Shown in pieces: positions 28,815-36,948 of a stretch of 64,000 nucleotides of DNA. The stretch spans positions 62,001-126,000 of the forward strand of contig CAYTVG010000008.1 in the NCBI GenBank assembly GCA_964441755.1. The letters are read 5' to 3'. The notes under the pieces are model-generated. The model had not been told where the DNA came from and ran no database searches. It worked only from the letters and a program-made list of their open reading frames with translations. The position numbers were made by a program, and so were the translations under genes. The first letter of the stretch is position 1; the number at the start of each line of letters is the position of its first letter. The DNA comes from JAUMBM01 sp964441755 (lineage in GTDB: Bacteria; Bacteroidota; Bacteroidia; Chitinophagales; Saprospiraceae).

Positions 28815-29720
28815 ATGGTTCCTAGCATAGAATTGAGCCCGCAGGGCCCTTTATTTTCCCGTTTGGTAGCAGGCGTGATGACCTGGGGTCAGTGGGGGCG
28901 TGGCATGGACACGACATCTATGGAGGCCATGATTCATCATTGTCTTTCGCTGGGGATCACGACTTTTGATCATGCCGACATTTACGGGGATTATACGACT
29001 GAGGAGGAATTTGGGCGTGTTATTGGCCGCTCCCCTGGTCTTCGTCAGCAGTTGCAGCTGCTGACGAAGTGTGGTATCCGGCTCATGACGCCCCATAAAC
29101 CTGCACACAGGCTAAAGAGTTATGACACCAGTAAAGCGCACATTATAGCCAGTGCAGAGCAATCGCTGCGCAACCTTCGCACGGACTACCTGGATGTACT
29201 GTTGATTCACCGTCCTGATCCGTTGATGGACCCTCAGGAAATAGCGGAGGCAGTGCAGCAGTTGCAGCAGCAGGGAAAAATTCTGCACTTTGGGGTGTCC
29301 AATTTTTTGCCGCATCAATTGCAGTTGCTGCGGGCCTGGGGGCTGCGGATAGTAACCAATCAGGTTGAGTGCAGCCTTGTCCGGCGACAGCCTTTATACG
29401 ATGGCACGCTGGATCAGTGCATGGAGATGCACATACGTCCTATGGCCTGGAGTCCGGTGGGTGGCAGTCAGTTTTTCAAACCGGTGCAGGCAGGTGAGCA
29501 GCGTTCAAAATTGTCCAATTTTCTCAGTGAGCGGGCTGCAGGTGCAGAGGATGTACTCATGCTGGCATGGCTGCTGAAGCACCCTTCCGGGATACTTCCG
29601 GTACTGGGCACGACAAGGCCGGAACGCCTGACGGCTGCTGCCCGGGCATTTGACCTGGGGCTTAGCCGCGAGGACTGGTTTGAGTTACTGGAAGTGGCCA
29701 GCGGGCGACATGTGCCCTAG
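28815..29720 (+). CDS. Aldo/keto reductase (YdhF-like)
   Basis: A 301-residue NADPH-dependent oxidoreductase of the aldo/keto reductase superfamily, a TIM barrel acting on carbonyl compounds. The catalytic tetrad is visible: D52 and Y57 in FDHADIYG, K85 in LLTKCGIR, and His in LLIHRPD. The cofactor segment includes GVSNFLPHQLQLL, NQVECS and PVLGTTRPERL. The combination of GVMTWGQW near the start and the final helix places it with the YdhF group. Cytoplasmic. The physiological substrate is unknown. It lies 32 bases after the SBBP gene but need not be functionally related. Confidence 0.93.
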   Translation: MVPSIELSPQGPLFSRLVAGVMTWGQWGRGMDTTSMEAMIHHCLSLGITTFDHADIYGDYTTEEEFGRVIGRSPGLRQQLQLLTKCGIRLMTPHKPAHRLKSYDTSKAHIIASAEQSLRNLRTDYLDVLLIHRPDPLMDPQEIAEAVQQLQQQGKILHFGVSNFLPHQLQLLRAWGLRIVTNQVECSLVRRQPLYDGTLDQCMEMHIRPMAWSPVGGSQFFKPVQAGEQRSKLSNFLSERAAGAEDVLMLAWLLKHPSGILPVLGTTRPERLTAAARAFDLGLSREDWFELLEVASGRHVP

Positions 29721-29745
29721 CGAAGAGGAGCTTTTAACCGATTAT

Positions 29746-29789
29746 AAAAACAAAGATGGCTCTCCCGCGGGAGAGCCATCTTTGTTTTT
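29746..29789. terminator. Bidirectional terminator, 44-bp perfect palindrome
   Basis: Two 22-base arms with no spacer, centred on CCCGCGGG and flanked by A-runs on the left and T-runs on the right, so it works as an intrinsic terminator on both strands. It separates the aldo/keto reductase from the convergent T9SS gene and touches the latter's stop codon. Confidence 0.85.
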
Positions 29790-32700
29790 TACCACGCTGA
29801 CTTTACCAGACGCTCAACAGCCTGGCCCTTAGCCGACCGAAGCCGGATGAGGTAAATGCCAGGCGGGAGGCTGGAGAGATCCATTGTATGCTGGTAGATG
29901 CCGGCTTCCAGACGACCCAGCAAAAACTGCCGGACGATTTTGCCGTTGAAATCACTCAGTTGGAGTTCGTGCTCTTCTGCGCTGACCTCCTCGCTGATGC
30001 GTATTTGCACATCTACATAGTCTCTGGCAGGCACGGGCTGCAGTTTGAGTGCATACAGTGCCCCTGCAGACAGTTGGTTGTCATTGACCGTCTCAAAAGT
30101 CTGCCCCTCATTGTCATCGGCCAGGGTGCTGGGCGTGAGGAAGCGGCGTGGCCATGACCATAAACTCCAGGTGGTACCACACTGAATGGCCGCCTGAAAT
30201 TCATACTGGGAAGCTGGCGTGAGCCCCGTCAGGTTGTAGAAATTGACCGTAGTCGCGGGCAATTCAATCCAGGTGGCAGCACCATTGAGCTTATAGCGCC
30301 AGTCATACCCATTGATACCATTGGTGAGCAGCGTATTCAGCCGGGCAGTGGTAGGTGTCAGGTTGGTGACAGACTGCTGCGCAAAATTGGGCGGCAGACA
30401 CTGATCTTCCAGCGTCTGGAAGATCTGACTTCCCGACCAGATACTCCAGTTGCCGGCAGCGCATTGTACAGACACCTGGAATTCGTAGTTGGTCAGTGCG
30501 CTCAGGTTGGCAATGGCTACCTGCGGTTGGGTTGTGGTGGCCAGATCTGTCCAACTGGCAGCACCGATTACCCGGTAGCGCCAATCGTAAGCGACCACTC
30601 CGCTCATGCCGCAGTTTAACTGCGCTGTATAGGCCGTAATACTGGTAGCCAACAGTTGGCCCACCTGTGGTTCAGGACAGGGCGGCGCAGTGGTCATAAA
30701 TGATTTGGTAGCCGACCACGGGCTCCAGCTTGCACCACCACACTGTACAGACACCTGATACTCGTAAGTTGTGAGCATGCTAAGACCTGTAAGATTGGCC
30801 GTACTGATGGCTGAGGCTGGCAGGTCAATCCAGTTGCTGCTGCCCTGAGTTCTGTAGCGCCAGTCATAGGCAGTGACACCCGTCTGGCTGCAGCTCAGTA
30901 CAGCGCTGTTGCTGGTAACGGAGCCGGCGGTAAACTGGCTGGTGAGGGGTGCATTGCAGTTGCCCTGGGTAGCAAAAGACTGGCTTACAGACCAGCTCGT
31001 CCAGGCACCCTCGCACTGGATAGCCACCTGAAACTCGTAGTTGGTTTGCGCCAACAGACCACTCAGGTTGGTTGTACCGACAACAGTCGCGGGTAGATCC
31101 GTCCAACTGGCAGCACCCTGCACCCGATAGCGCCAGTCATACTGATCAACCCCCGTCATGGAGCAGTTGAGCGTTGCCGACTGTGTTGTCAGGTTGGTAG
31201 CAGTGAGCTGATTGAGGGTAGGGGTTGAGCAGGGTGGCGTTGCTGTTATGAACGTCTGGCTGTCAGACCAGCTACTGCTGTTGATGCCACACTGTACCAG
31301 CACCTGAAATTCATAGGTAGTAGCAGGTTGCAGGCTACTGATTTGCATGAAAGCAGCCGTTGTTGCCGGTAAATCAACCCAGACAGCGGCACTCTGGATT
31401 CGGTATCGCCAGTCATAAGAAATGACATTGGGCGTCGAACAGTTGAGCGTTGCCGAGATGGTCGTGATGGCCGTAGCGCTGAGTTGTGAAACCAACGGCG
31501 GATTACAAGGCGGTGCTGCAGTGATAAAACGGAAAGTTGATGACCAGGCACTCCAGGTGCTGCCGCACTGGACACTGACCTGAAATTCATACTGCGTGGA
31601 GGCATTTAGGCCGCTGATATCGGTAAAGGCTGTGGTAGTAGCCGCTACGTCTGTCCAGGTAGCAGAACCCAGCATGCGGTAGCGCCAGTCATAAGCATTA
31701 ACGCCCGTGAGCGCACAGTGAATTCTTGCCGACTGATAGGTAATAGCAGAGGCTGACAGGTCTGTACTGGCAGGTGGGTTGCAGGTTACTGAGAGGGTAG
31801 TAAACGTCTGCGAAGGTGACCAGGCGCTCCAGGTAGTACCACACTGCACCATAGCCTGAAATTCGTAATTGGTAGCAGCAGTCAGTGTGCTGATATCTAC
31901 GAAACTGGCAGAAGAACTGGCGAGCTCCGACCAGGTAGTAGTCCCAACCACGCGGTAGCGCCAGTCATAAGCATTGACACCGCTTACGGAGCAGTTGAGT
32001 CGTGCTGCACTTACTGTAATATTAGAAGCTGTCAGTTGAGCTTGCGTAGGTGCCGTACAGGTAATCGCTTGCTGATACAAATCAGATTCCCACAATCCCC
32101 GGCCGTAAGTAGCTGCCCTGAGCTTGCCCGTGTTGTACTGAATATCCATCTCAAAAACTTCCACGTTGGGGAGTCCTGTGTTGAAAAGCACCCAGTCCGT
32201 CATACTGGCATCGCGGTAGAACACACCCACGTCCATACCCAGATACAGGGCCTCATTGCTGCCATTTTGGTAGACCGCACAGTTGGCCGGCAGGTTGGGC
32301 AGGGTACCGGAAACATTGGTCCAACTGCTGCCACCATTGGTAGATTTAAAGATTTTTTGACCGCTGGAATAGCCCCCCATCGTCACCCAGAGGGTGTTGG
32401 CATCCGTCTGTTTAACGGTGATACTACTGATGTCAGTAGCTGGCCCCGGCGGATAAGTGGCAGTGGACCAGCTTGTACCGCCATTGGTTGATTTGAGCAA
32501 CTGTCGACCGGCAGACGACGTACAGTAGAGATAGATGACCGAAGAGTTGGCCGGTGCCACAGCTATGGCGTGAATAGTACGCCCACCCGTCGCACCGTTG
32601 GTGAGGTTGGTCCAGCTGTCACCGCGATTAGCAGACCTGTAGAGATCCGTATAGCCTGCAAAAATCACTTGCGGGTTGTTGGGATCCAGCACATAAGGCG

Positions 32701-34417
32701 TTATCCAGGCACCTGAAGGATCGCCGGAGATGTTGTTCTGGATATCTGTCCAGTTGGATCCCCCGTTGGTAGTTCTGCGAATCTCCCCGTAGTAGGAAGC
32801 CGTATACATGATGTTGGCGTTGGTAGGATCGATAATACTTTCCATACCATCACCGGTGGCCAGCGCCTGTGACCAGATGCCGGTATTGCTTCGGAACTTG
32901 GAGCTGTTGTCCTGCAGGCCCATGATGACCGCATTGTTGGTCTGGGAGGAGCCCAGTCTGTATATCTGGCTGATGACAAGGCCATTGGACAGATCTGTCC
33001 AGGTGTTACCGCCATTGGTAGAGCGGTAGATACCGCCATCATTGGCCTCAAAGAGAGTTGTATTGTTCTGGAAGATAAGGTCATGCTTATCCGCATGGAC
33101 GGCTGCAATACCGGATACAGAGTACCACATGGTCTTGATGCTCCAGGTAACCCCTCCGTCTGTTGATTTCCAGGTATTTACGCCGCCTGTATAGATGATG
33201 TTGGGGTTGGTGGGATCGACGGCTACGCAGAGGTCATACCAACCCTGGCCGCCGGTATCATTGCCTGTAGTAGACCAGCCGAGCAGGTTGGGCGAAGAAG
33301 ACTTGAGCGTATAACTATCGCCCGCATTGGAAGAAGAATAAAAACCGTTGAATCCGCTGCCACTGCTGTTTGAACAAAGCGCAGCCACAAAAGTAGAGCT
33401 GGAAGCTGATACACCCAGAGCGATACGATTTACGCCGGCGACGCTGTGCTCCTGCGTCCAGCTGGCACCATTGTCCAATGAACGGTGGATACGGCCGGTG
33501 GTAGTGCCCGAGACATTGGCGACAGAAGAAGCGTGGAAGGTAGAAGTTGTGCCGGGCTGAAATTCGATATCATGAAAATTGCCTGTGAGCACCTGCGTCC
33601 AGTTGGCACCGCCATTGGTGGTGCGCCAGATACCATTGCTGCTCACAACCATCATCAGCTGGTTGTTGGTCGGGTGCATGATAAGCTTGCGGATAACCCG
33701 ATAGTTGGTAACTGCCCAGTTGAGGCCGGTAGTAACCCAGGTAAGGCCTCCGTCGGTTGATTTCATGACACCCACGGAGTAAGTATCAGAGCCATCGCCA
33801 TCACCTGTGGCGATGTAAATAGTATTGGTGTTCGCGGGATCCACCACAATACCCGAAACGCCCAGCACCTGCAATTGGTCGGTCAGCGGGGTCCAGGAGG
33901 ATCCTCCGTTGGTCGACCGCCACAGGCCGCCGCCGGCAGATCCTATATAGATGATACTTGCATTGGTGGGGTGGAAGGCAATGCAATTGATTCGACCGAT
34001 ACCCTCATAGCCTCCACCGGAGGAAGAAGGCCCCATAGACGTCCAGTTACCGGTGGTCGTCATGAGACTTTTTTCAGGTCCTGCTGCCGCCTTCTCCTGC
34101 AGGTAGCGTTGCCACTCCTCCATAGCAAGGCCGGCAGGCGGGAAGTTGCCTTCAGCATCTACCCTTGTTTCCCAGTACCATTCCCAACGACGGAAGGGCT
34201 TGTACCCTTTTCCTTTTTCAACCGTACGCCCCTCCCAGTAGGTATTGAAGGCGTCGCGAATCTCGAAGAAGTTGGGGTTTTCACGTTTGGTTGTTATACC
34301 TTCCATCCACGGCTGAGCCCCGAGCGGGAGAAACAATACAGAGGAAAGTAACAAGCAAACAGCAAGCAGCCCGGGAAAAAAATTCCGTCTGCTACGCGAG
34401 TTGTTGATTTGAATCAT
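29789..34417 (-). CDS. T9SS-exported BNR/sortilin-like propeller and Fn3 protein
   Basis: A 1542-residue secreted protein. The ATG at 34417 gives a signal peptide with hydrophobic core LLAVCLLLSSVLFLPLGA. Residues 100-760 are BNR/Asp-box or sortilin-type propeller repeats, with many copies of STNGGxSW/STDGGxTW. Seven fibronectin type III domains follow, each with the phrase AYDWRYR and YEFQVxVQCG. The C-terminus (PARDYVDVQIRIS, LPPGIYLIRLRSAKG) is a T9SS type A sorting domain. This layout is common among Bacteroidota surface proteins thought to bind polysaccharide or other cells; no catalytic residues are evident. Confidence 0.88.
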   Translation of the reverse strand: MIQINNSRSRRNFFPGLLAVCLLLSSVLFLPLGAQPWMEGITTKRENPNFFEIRDAFNTYWEGRTVEKGKGYKPFRRWEWYWETRVDAEGNFPPAGLAMEEWQRYLQEKAAAGPEKSLMTTTGNWTSMGPSSSGGGYEGIGRINCIAFHPTNASIIYIGSAGGGLWRSTNGGSSWTPLTDQLQVLGVSGIVVDPANTNTIYIATGDGDGSDTYSVGVMKSTDGGLTWVTTGLNWAVTNYRVIRKLIMHPTNNQLMMVVSSNGIWRTTNGGANWTQVLTGNFHDIEFQPGTTSTFHASSVANVSGTTTGRIHRSLDNGASWTQEHSVAGVNRIALGVSASSSTFVAALCSNSSGSGFNGFYSSSNAGDSYTLKSSSPNLLGWSTTGNDTGGQGWYDLCVAVDPTNPNIIYTGGVNTWKSTDGGVTWSIKTMWYSVSGIAAVHADKHDLIFQNNTTLFEANDGGIYRSTNGGNTWTDLSNGLVISQIYRLGSSQTNNAVIMGLQDNSSKFRSNTGIWSQALATGDGMESIIDPTNANIMYTASYYGEIRRTTNGGSNWTDIQNNISGDPSGAWITPYVLDPNNPQVIFAGYTDLYRSANRGDSWTNLTNGATGGRTIHAIAVAPANSSVIYLYCTSSAGRQLLKSTNGGTSWSTATYPPGPATDISSITVKQTDANTLWVTMGGYSSGQKIFKSTNGGSSWTNVSGTLPNLPANCAVYQNGSNEALYLGMDVGVFYRDASMTDWVLFNTGLPNVEVFEMDIQYNTGKLRAATYGRGLWESDLYQQAITCTAPTQAQLTASNITVSAARLNCSVSGVNAYDWRYRVVGTTTWSELASSSASFVDISTLTAATNYEFQAMVQCGTTWSAWSPSQTFTTLSVTCNPPASTDLSASAITYQSARIHCALTGVNAYDWRYRMLGSATWTDVAATTTAFTDISGLNASTQYEFQVSVQCGSTWSAWSSTFRFITAAPPCNPPLVSQLSATAITTISATLNCSTPNVISYDWRYRIQSAAVWVDLPATTAAFMQISSLQPATTYEFQVLVQCGINSSSWSDSQTFITATPPCSTPTLNQLTATNLTTQSATLNCSMTGVDQYDWRYRVQGAASWTDLPATVVGTTNLSGLLAQTNYEFQVAIQCEGAWTSWSVSQSFATQGNCNAPLTSQFTAGSVTSNSAVLSCSQTGVTAYDWRYRTQGSSNWIDLPASAISTANLTGLSMLTTYEYQVSVQCGGASWSPWSATKSFMTTAPPCPEPQVGQLLATSITAYTAQLNCGMSGVVAYDWRYRVIGAASWTDLATTTQPQVAIANLSALTNYEFQVSVQCAAGNWSIWSGSQIFQTLEDQCLPPNFAQQSVTNLTPTTARLNTLLTNGINGYDWRYKLNGAATWIELPATTVNFYNLTGLTPASQYEFQAAIQCGTTWSLWSWPRRFLTPSTLADDNEGQTFETVNDNQLSAGALYALKLQPVPARDYVDVQIRISEEVSAEEHELQLSDFNGKIVRQFLLGRLEAGIYQHTMDLSSLPPGIYLIRLRSAKGQAVERLVKSAW
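30170..32060 (-). repeat. Seven fibronectin type III repeats (coding)
   Basis: The codons for DWRYR recur near 30293, 30580, 30857, 31127, 31405, 31680 and 31957, a period of about 270-287 bases. The repeats differ in sequence, so they are older than the near-identical repeats in the 76-haem gene. Confidence 0.85.
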
Positions 34418-34689
34418 AAATAAAGATCGTATTAATGAGAACTCAAACAAAAAAATTGAACTGACAGATAAGAGCAAAGCTTGTCATAGGTAATATGATA
34501 GCAGGGTTGCAATTGTTCACGAGGGACGCAAACAAGGCTGATTATTGGGGACGATCAGAGGAGAGAGTTTATTCTGCTAAGTTTGTCAAAATAACGAGAT
34601 TTTTTGCAATCTATATATACGGGTCGGGGATAATTTTTGTCACCAGCGGTCTCTTACATACAACAGGTTTATTAAAAACTGGCAAAAAA

Positions 34690-34733
34690 GGCGGACAGCC
34701 TTTACCGGCTGCAGCCGGTAAAGGCTGTCCGCC
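34690..34733 (-). terminator. 44-bp perfect palindrome downstream of alkaline phosphatase
   Basis: Two 22-base arms meet at CTGCAG with no spacer. On the minus strand the stem is followed by CTTTTTTG. It is a strong terminator for the alkaline phosphatase transcript. Confidence 0.78.
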
Positions 34734-34743
34734 CGCCAAAGCC

Positions 34744-34771
34744 GTGCTTGATTTTTCCAAAAATCAAGTAC
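34744..34771 (-). terminator. Second hairpin, AT-rich, next to the 44-bp palindrome
   Basis: A 13-bp stem with one G-T wobble and a 2-base loop (core CTTGATTTTT). It lies between the gene end and the stronger palindrome, repeating the two-hairpin pattern seen after tamL. Confidence 0.55.
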
Positions 34772-34806
34772 GACCTTACTGCATTTTGCCGGCAAGCGCC
34801 ACAGGC

Positions 34807-35898
34807 CTACTCCATCAACTGTTTAATCTTGTGGAAGATGGCTGTATTTTGAAAAATCCCGCTGAAGCGCTCAGCGCCCGGGCCCTGGGCGAAAACAGGA
34901 ATGAGGGAGGCGGAATGGCCGCCCGTGGAAAAGGTGAGCACAATCTGGTCGTAATTGGATTTGCCGAAGGCGGTACCTGAAGAGAGCGATAGCCCGCCCG
35001 TCTCGTGGTCGGCAGTGACGACCACCAGTGTATTGCCATCGCGGGCAGCAAAATCGAGCACCCGGCCTAAGAGTTTATCAAAATCTTTTTGTTCGTCTAC
35101 CAGCCAGGCACCATCGTTGGCGTGCCCGGCCCAGTCTATCTGTGAGCCCTCGAGCAGCAGGAAAAACCCTTTGGGATTGGTCTGCAGCTGCTCAAGCGCC
35201 ATGTCGGTTGCTTGTGCGAGAAAATCGCCCCTGCCTTCGCTCATTTTGGGCATGCCGTCGGGCGCCAGGATGTAGCCCTTGCGCCCTGCGGCCATGGGGC
35301 TGAGCCGGGTGGTATCGACGGAGAAGCCCCGCTGTCGCAAAGTATCGAGATAGTTGGCGCCGTCTTTGCGGCGGACAAAAAAATCAGTACCGCCACCGGC
35401 GAAAAAGTCGAGCGGGGCGTCAGCTAGTTGGGCGGCGATCTCTTCTTCCATGTACCGCTGTGCCACATGTGCGTAGAAGCTGGCCGGCGTAGCATCTGTG
35501 AGTGAAGAAGTGCAGACGAGTCCGGTACTCAGTCCCCGGGACGCTGCCCACTCAAGGATGGTCTGATGAGGTAGTGTATCGGGGTCGACACCCACGGCTC
35601 CGTTATAGGTTTTATAACCGGAGGAGAAGGCCGTAGCACCGGCTGCCGAGTCGGTGATTTTGGCATCGGTTGCATAATTTTGGTGCAGGGCGATCTGATT
35701 AAAACGCAGAAAATTGGAGGGTTGGTCACCAAAATAAAGACTGGTAGACAACTGTGCCAGACCCATCCCGTCGCCTATCATAAGGATAACATTGCGCGGT
35801 TTGGACGGTGGTGATTGCACAGTTGTGCTCAGTTGCCGCTGGCAGCTGAGAGCGGTTACGGCAATGGCCGATACAACAAGAATACGCAGCAGCTTCAT
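34807..35898 (-). CDS. Alkaline phosphatase, lipoprotein
   Basis: A 363-residue phosphomonoesterase. The ATG at 35898 gives a lipoprotein signal with lipobox TALSC (C19). Metal and catalytic motifs are complete: MIGDGMG (D43), TDSAAGATAFSSG with nucleophile S84, VVVTADHETGGL, and FSTGGHSASLIPVFAQG. It should release phosphate from organic esters in the periplasm or at the outer membrane. It is somewhat shorter than E. coli PhoA, as in many lipoprotein homologues. A longer reading upstream lacks family similarity. No adjacent pho regulator is seen. Confidence 0.95.
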   Translation of the reverse strand: MKLLRILVVSAIAVTALSCQRQLSTTVQSPPSKPRNVILMIGDGMGLAQLSTSLYFGDQPSNFLRFNQIALHQNYATDAKITDSAAGATAFSSGYKTYNGAVGVDPDTLPHQTILEWAASRGLSTGLVCTSSLTDATPASFYAHVAQRYMEEEIAAQLADAPLDFFAGGGTDFFVRRKDGANYLDTLRQRGFSVDTTRLSPMAAGRKGYILAPDGMPKMSEGRGDFLAQATDMALEQLQTNPKGFFLLLEGSQIDWAGHANDGAWLVDEQKDFDKLLGRVLDFAARDGNTLVVVTADHETGGLSLSSGTAFGKSNYDQIVLTFSTGGHSASLIPVFAQGPGAERFSGIFQNTAIFHKIKQLME

Positions 35899-36084
35899 GA
35901 CATTCGCAATTGATGAGGGGCAAAAATAAAGCAAGGCAGCCGCCCATTCAGCAGTGAGCCGCATTTTTAATGTACAAACTTCCAAATATTCACGCAAAAT
36001 TAACGAACGCAAGGCAACGGTAACTGTTGATGAATATGTTGAAAGTCATACAGCCCTATCGGAAGCGGAATACCAAAAAAGCAC

Positions 36085-36092
36085 TATCTTTG
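36085..36092 (+). promoter_or_regulatory. Candidate minus-7 element for the crotonase gene
   Basis: TATCTTTG matches the Bacteroidota TAnnTTTG consensus and lies 19 bases before the ATG at 36112. No clear minus-33 TTG occurs at the usual spacing. Confidence 0.42.
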
Positions 36093-36095
36093 CGA

Positions 36096-36111
36096 ACGAA
36101 CATTCATTCGT
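36096..36111. promoter_or_regulatory. Possible operator: inverted repeat ACGAA-N6-TTCGT
   Basis: A 5-base inverted repeat with a 6-base spacer sits between the candidate minus-7 element and the start codon of the crotonase gene, where a repressor would block transcription. TetR-family regulators of acyl-CoA genes often use such sites, but none is encoded here and the match could be chance. Confidence 0.25.
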
Positions 36112-36885
36112 ATGAGTAATATCTTACAGGCGGGTTCAGTAGAAACGTCGGTGGCAGCGGGTGTAGCCACCATTACTTTTTTTCACCCTTCCCACAATGC
36201 CATGCCGGCAGCGCAGCTGCGGCGGCTGCAGCAGGCGGTTGAAGAGGCAGGTGAGCGTGAAGAGATAAAAGTCGTAGTGCTCAGCAGTCAGGGTGAGCGC
36301 ACCTTTTGCGCCGGCGCAAGTTTTGACGAGCTGGCGGCGCTCGACAATTTTCCGGATGCGCGGCAATTTTTTATGGGGTTTGCGGGGGTCATCAATGCGA
36401 TGCGCCGCTGTCCTAAGTTTGTGATTGCGCGGGTGCAGGGCAAAGCCATTGGCGGCGGTGTCGGGTTGGCAGCAGCGGCTGATTATTGTGCTGCCACGGC
36501 AGCGGCCGACGTCAAGCTGAGTGAGCTGGCGGTAGGCATCGGTCCTTTTGTGGTAGGGCCGGCGGTGGCCAAAAAGGTTGGGCAGGCAGCTTTTCAGCAG
36601 CTGGCGATAGATGCGAGCACCTTTCAGTCGGCTGCCTGGGCGCAGGAGAAGGGGCTGTACCAGGCCGTTTTGCCAGACATTCAGAGCCTGGATGAGCATA
36701 TAGCAGCGCTGGCGCAGCGGCTGGCTGCCTCATCGACAGCCGCCATGCAGGCACTCAAGGAGGTATTCTGGCAGGATGCGAGCCATTGGGACGAGCTACT
36801 TGCGGAGCGTGCGGCCATCAGTGGGCGTCTTATCTTGTCGGCGCCTGCTCAGGAGGCGATAGCACGGTTTAAACAAAAATCATAA
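36112..36885 (+). CDS. Enoyl-CoA hydratase/isomerase family protein
   Basis: A 257-residue crotonase-fold enzyme. The two oxyanion-hole segments are GERTFCAGASFDEL and GKAIGGGVGLAAAADYC. The acid/base glutamates of true hydratases are not clearly placed: the second segment reads KLSELAVGIGPFVVGPAV, in which one Glu is kept. It could therefore be a hydratase, isomerase or related acyl-CoA enzyme. It lies 63 bases before the fused E1 gene, consistent with branched-chain amino-acid or fatty-acid breakdown. Cytoplasmic. Confidence 0.9.
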   Translation: MSNILQAGSVETSVAAGVATITFFHPSHNAMPAAQLRRLQQAVEEAGEREEIKVVVLSSQGERTFCAGASFDELAALDNFPDARQFFMGFAGVINAMRRCPKFVIARVQGKAIGGGVGLAAAADYCAATAAADVKLSELAVGIGPFVVGPAVAKKVGQAAFQQLAIDASTFQSAAWAQEKGLYQAVLPDIQSLDEHIAALAQRLAASSTAAMQALKEVFWQDASHWDELLAERAAISGRLILSAPAQEAIARFKQKS

Positions 36886-36948
36886 CGGCCGCCGGGGCAT
36901 AGTAGCAGCCGGCAGCATACAAGGCTGTATCCTAACCAAATACAAACC

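Larger units (their letters stand above)
34418..34806. other. Intergenic region carrying two hairpins
   Basis: About 390 bases lie between the T9SS gene start and the end of the alkaline phosphatase gene. The left half should contain the promoter of the T9SS gene. The right half holds two inverted repeats, listed separately. No coding sequence is evident. Confidence 0.5.
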
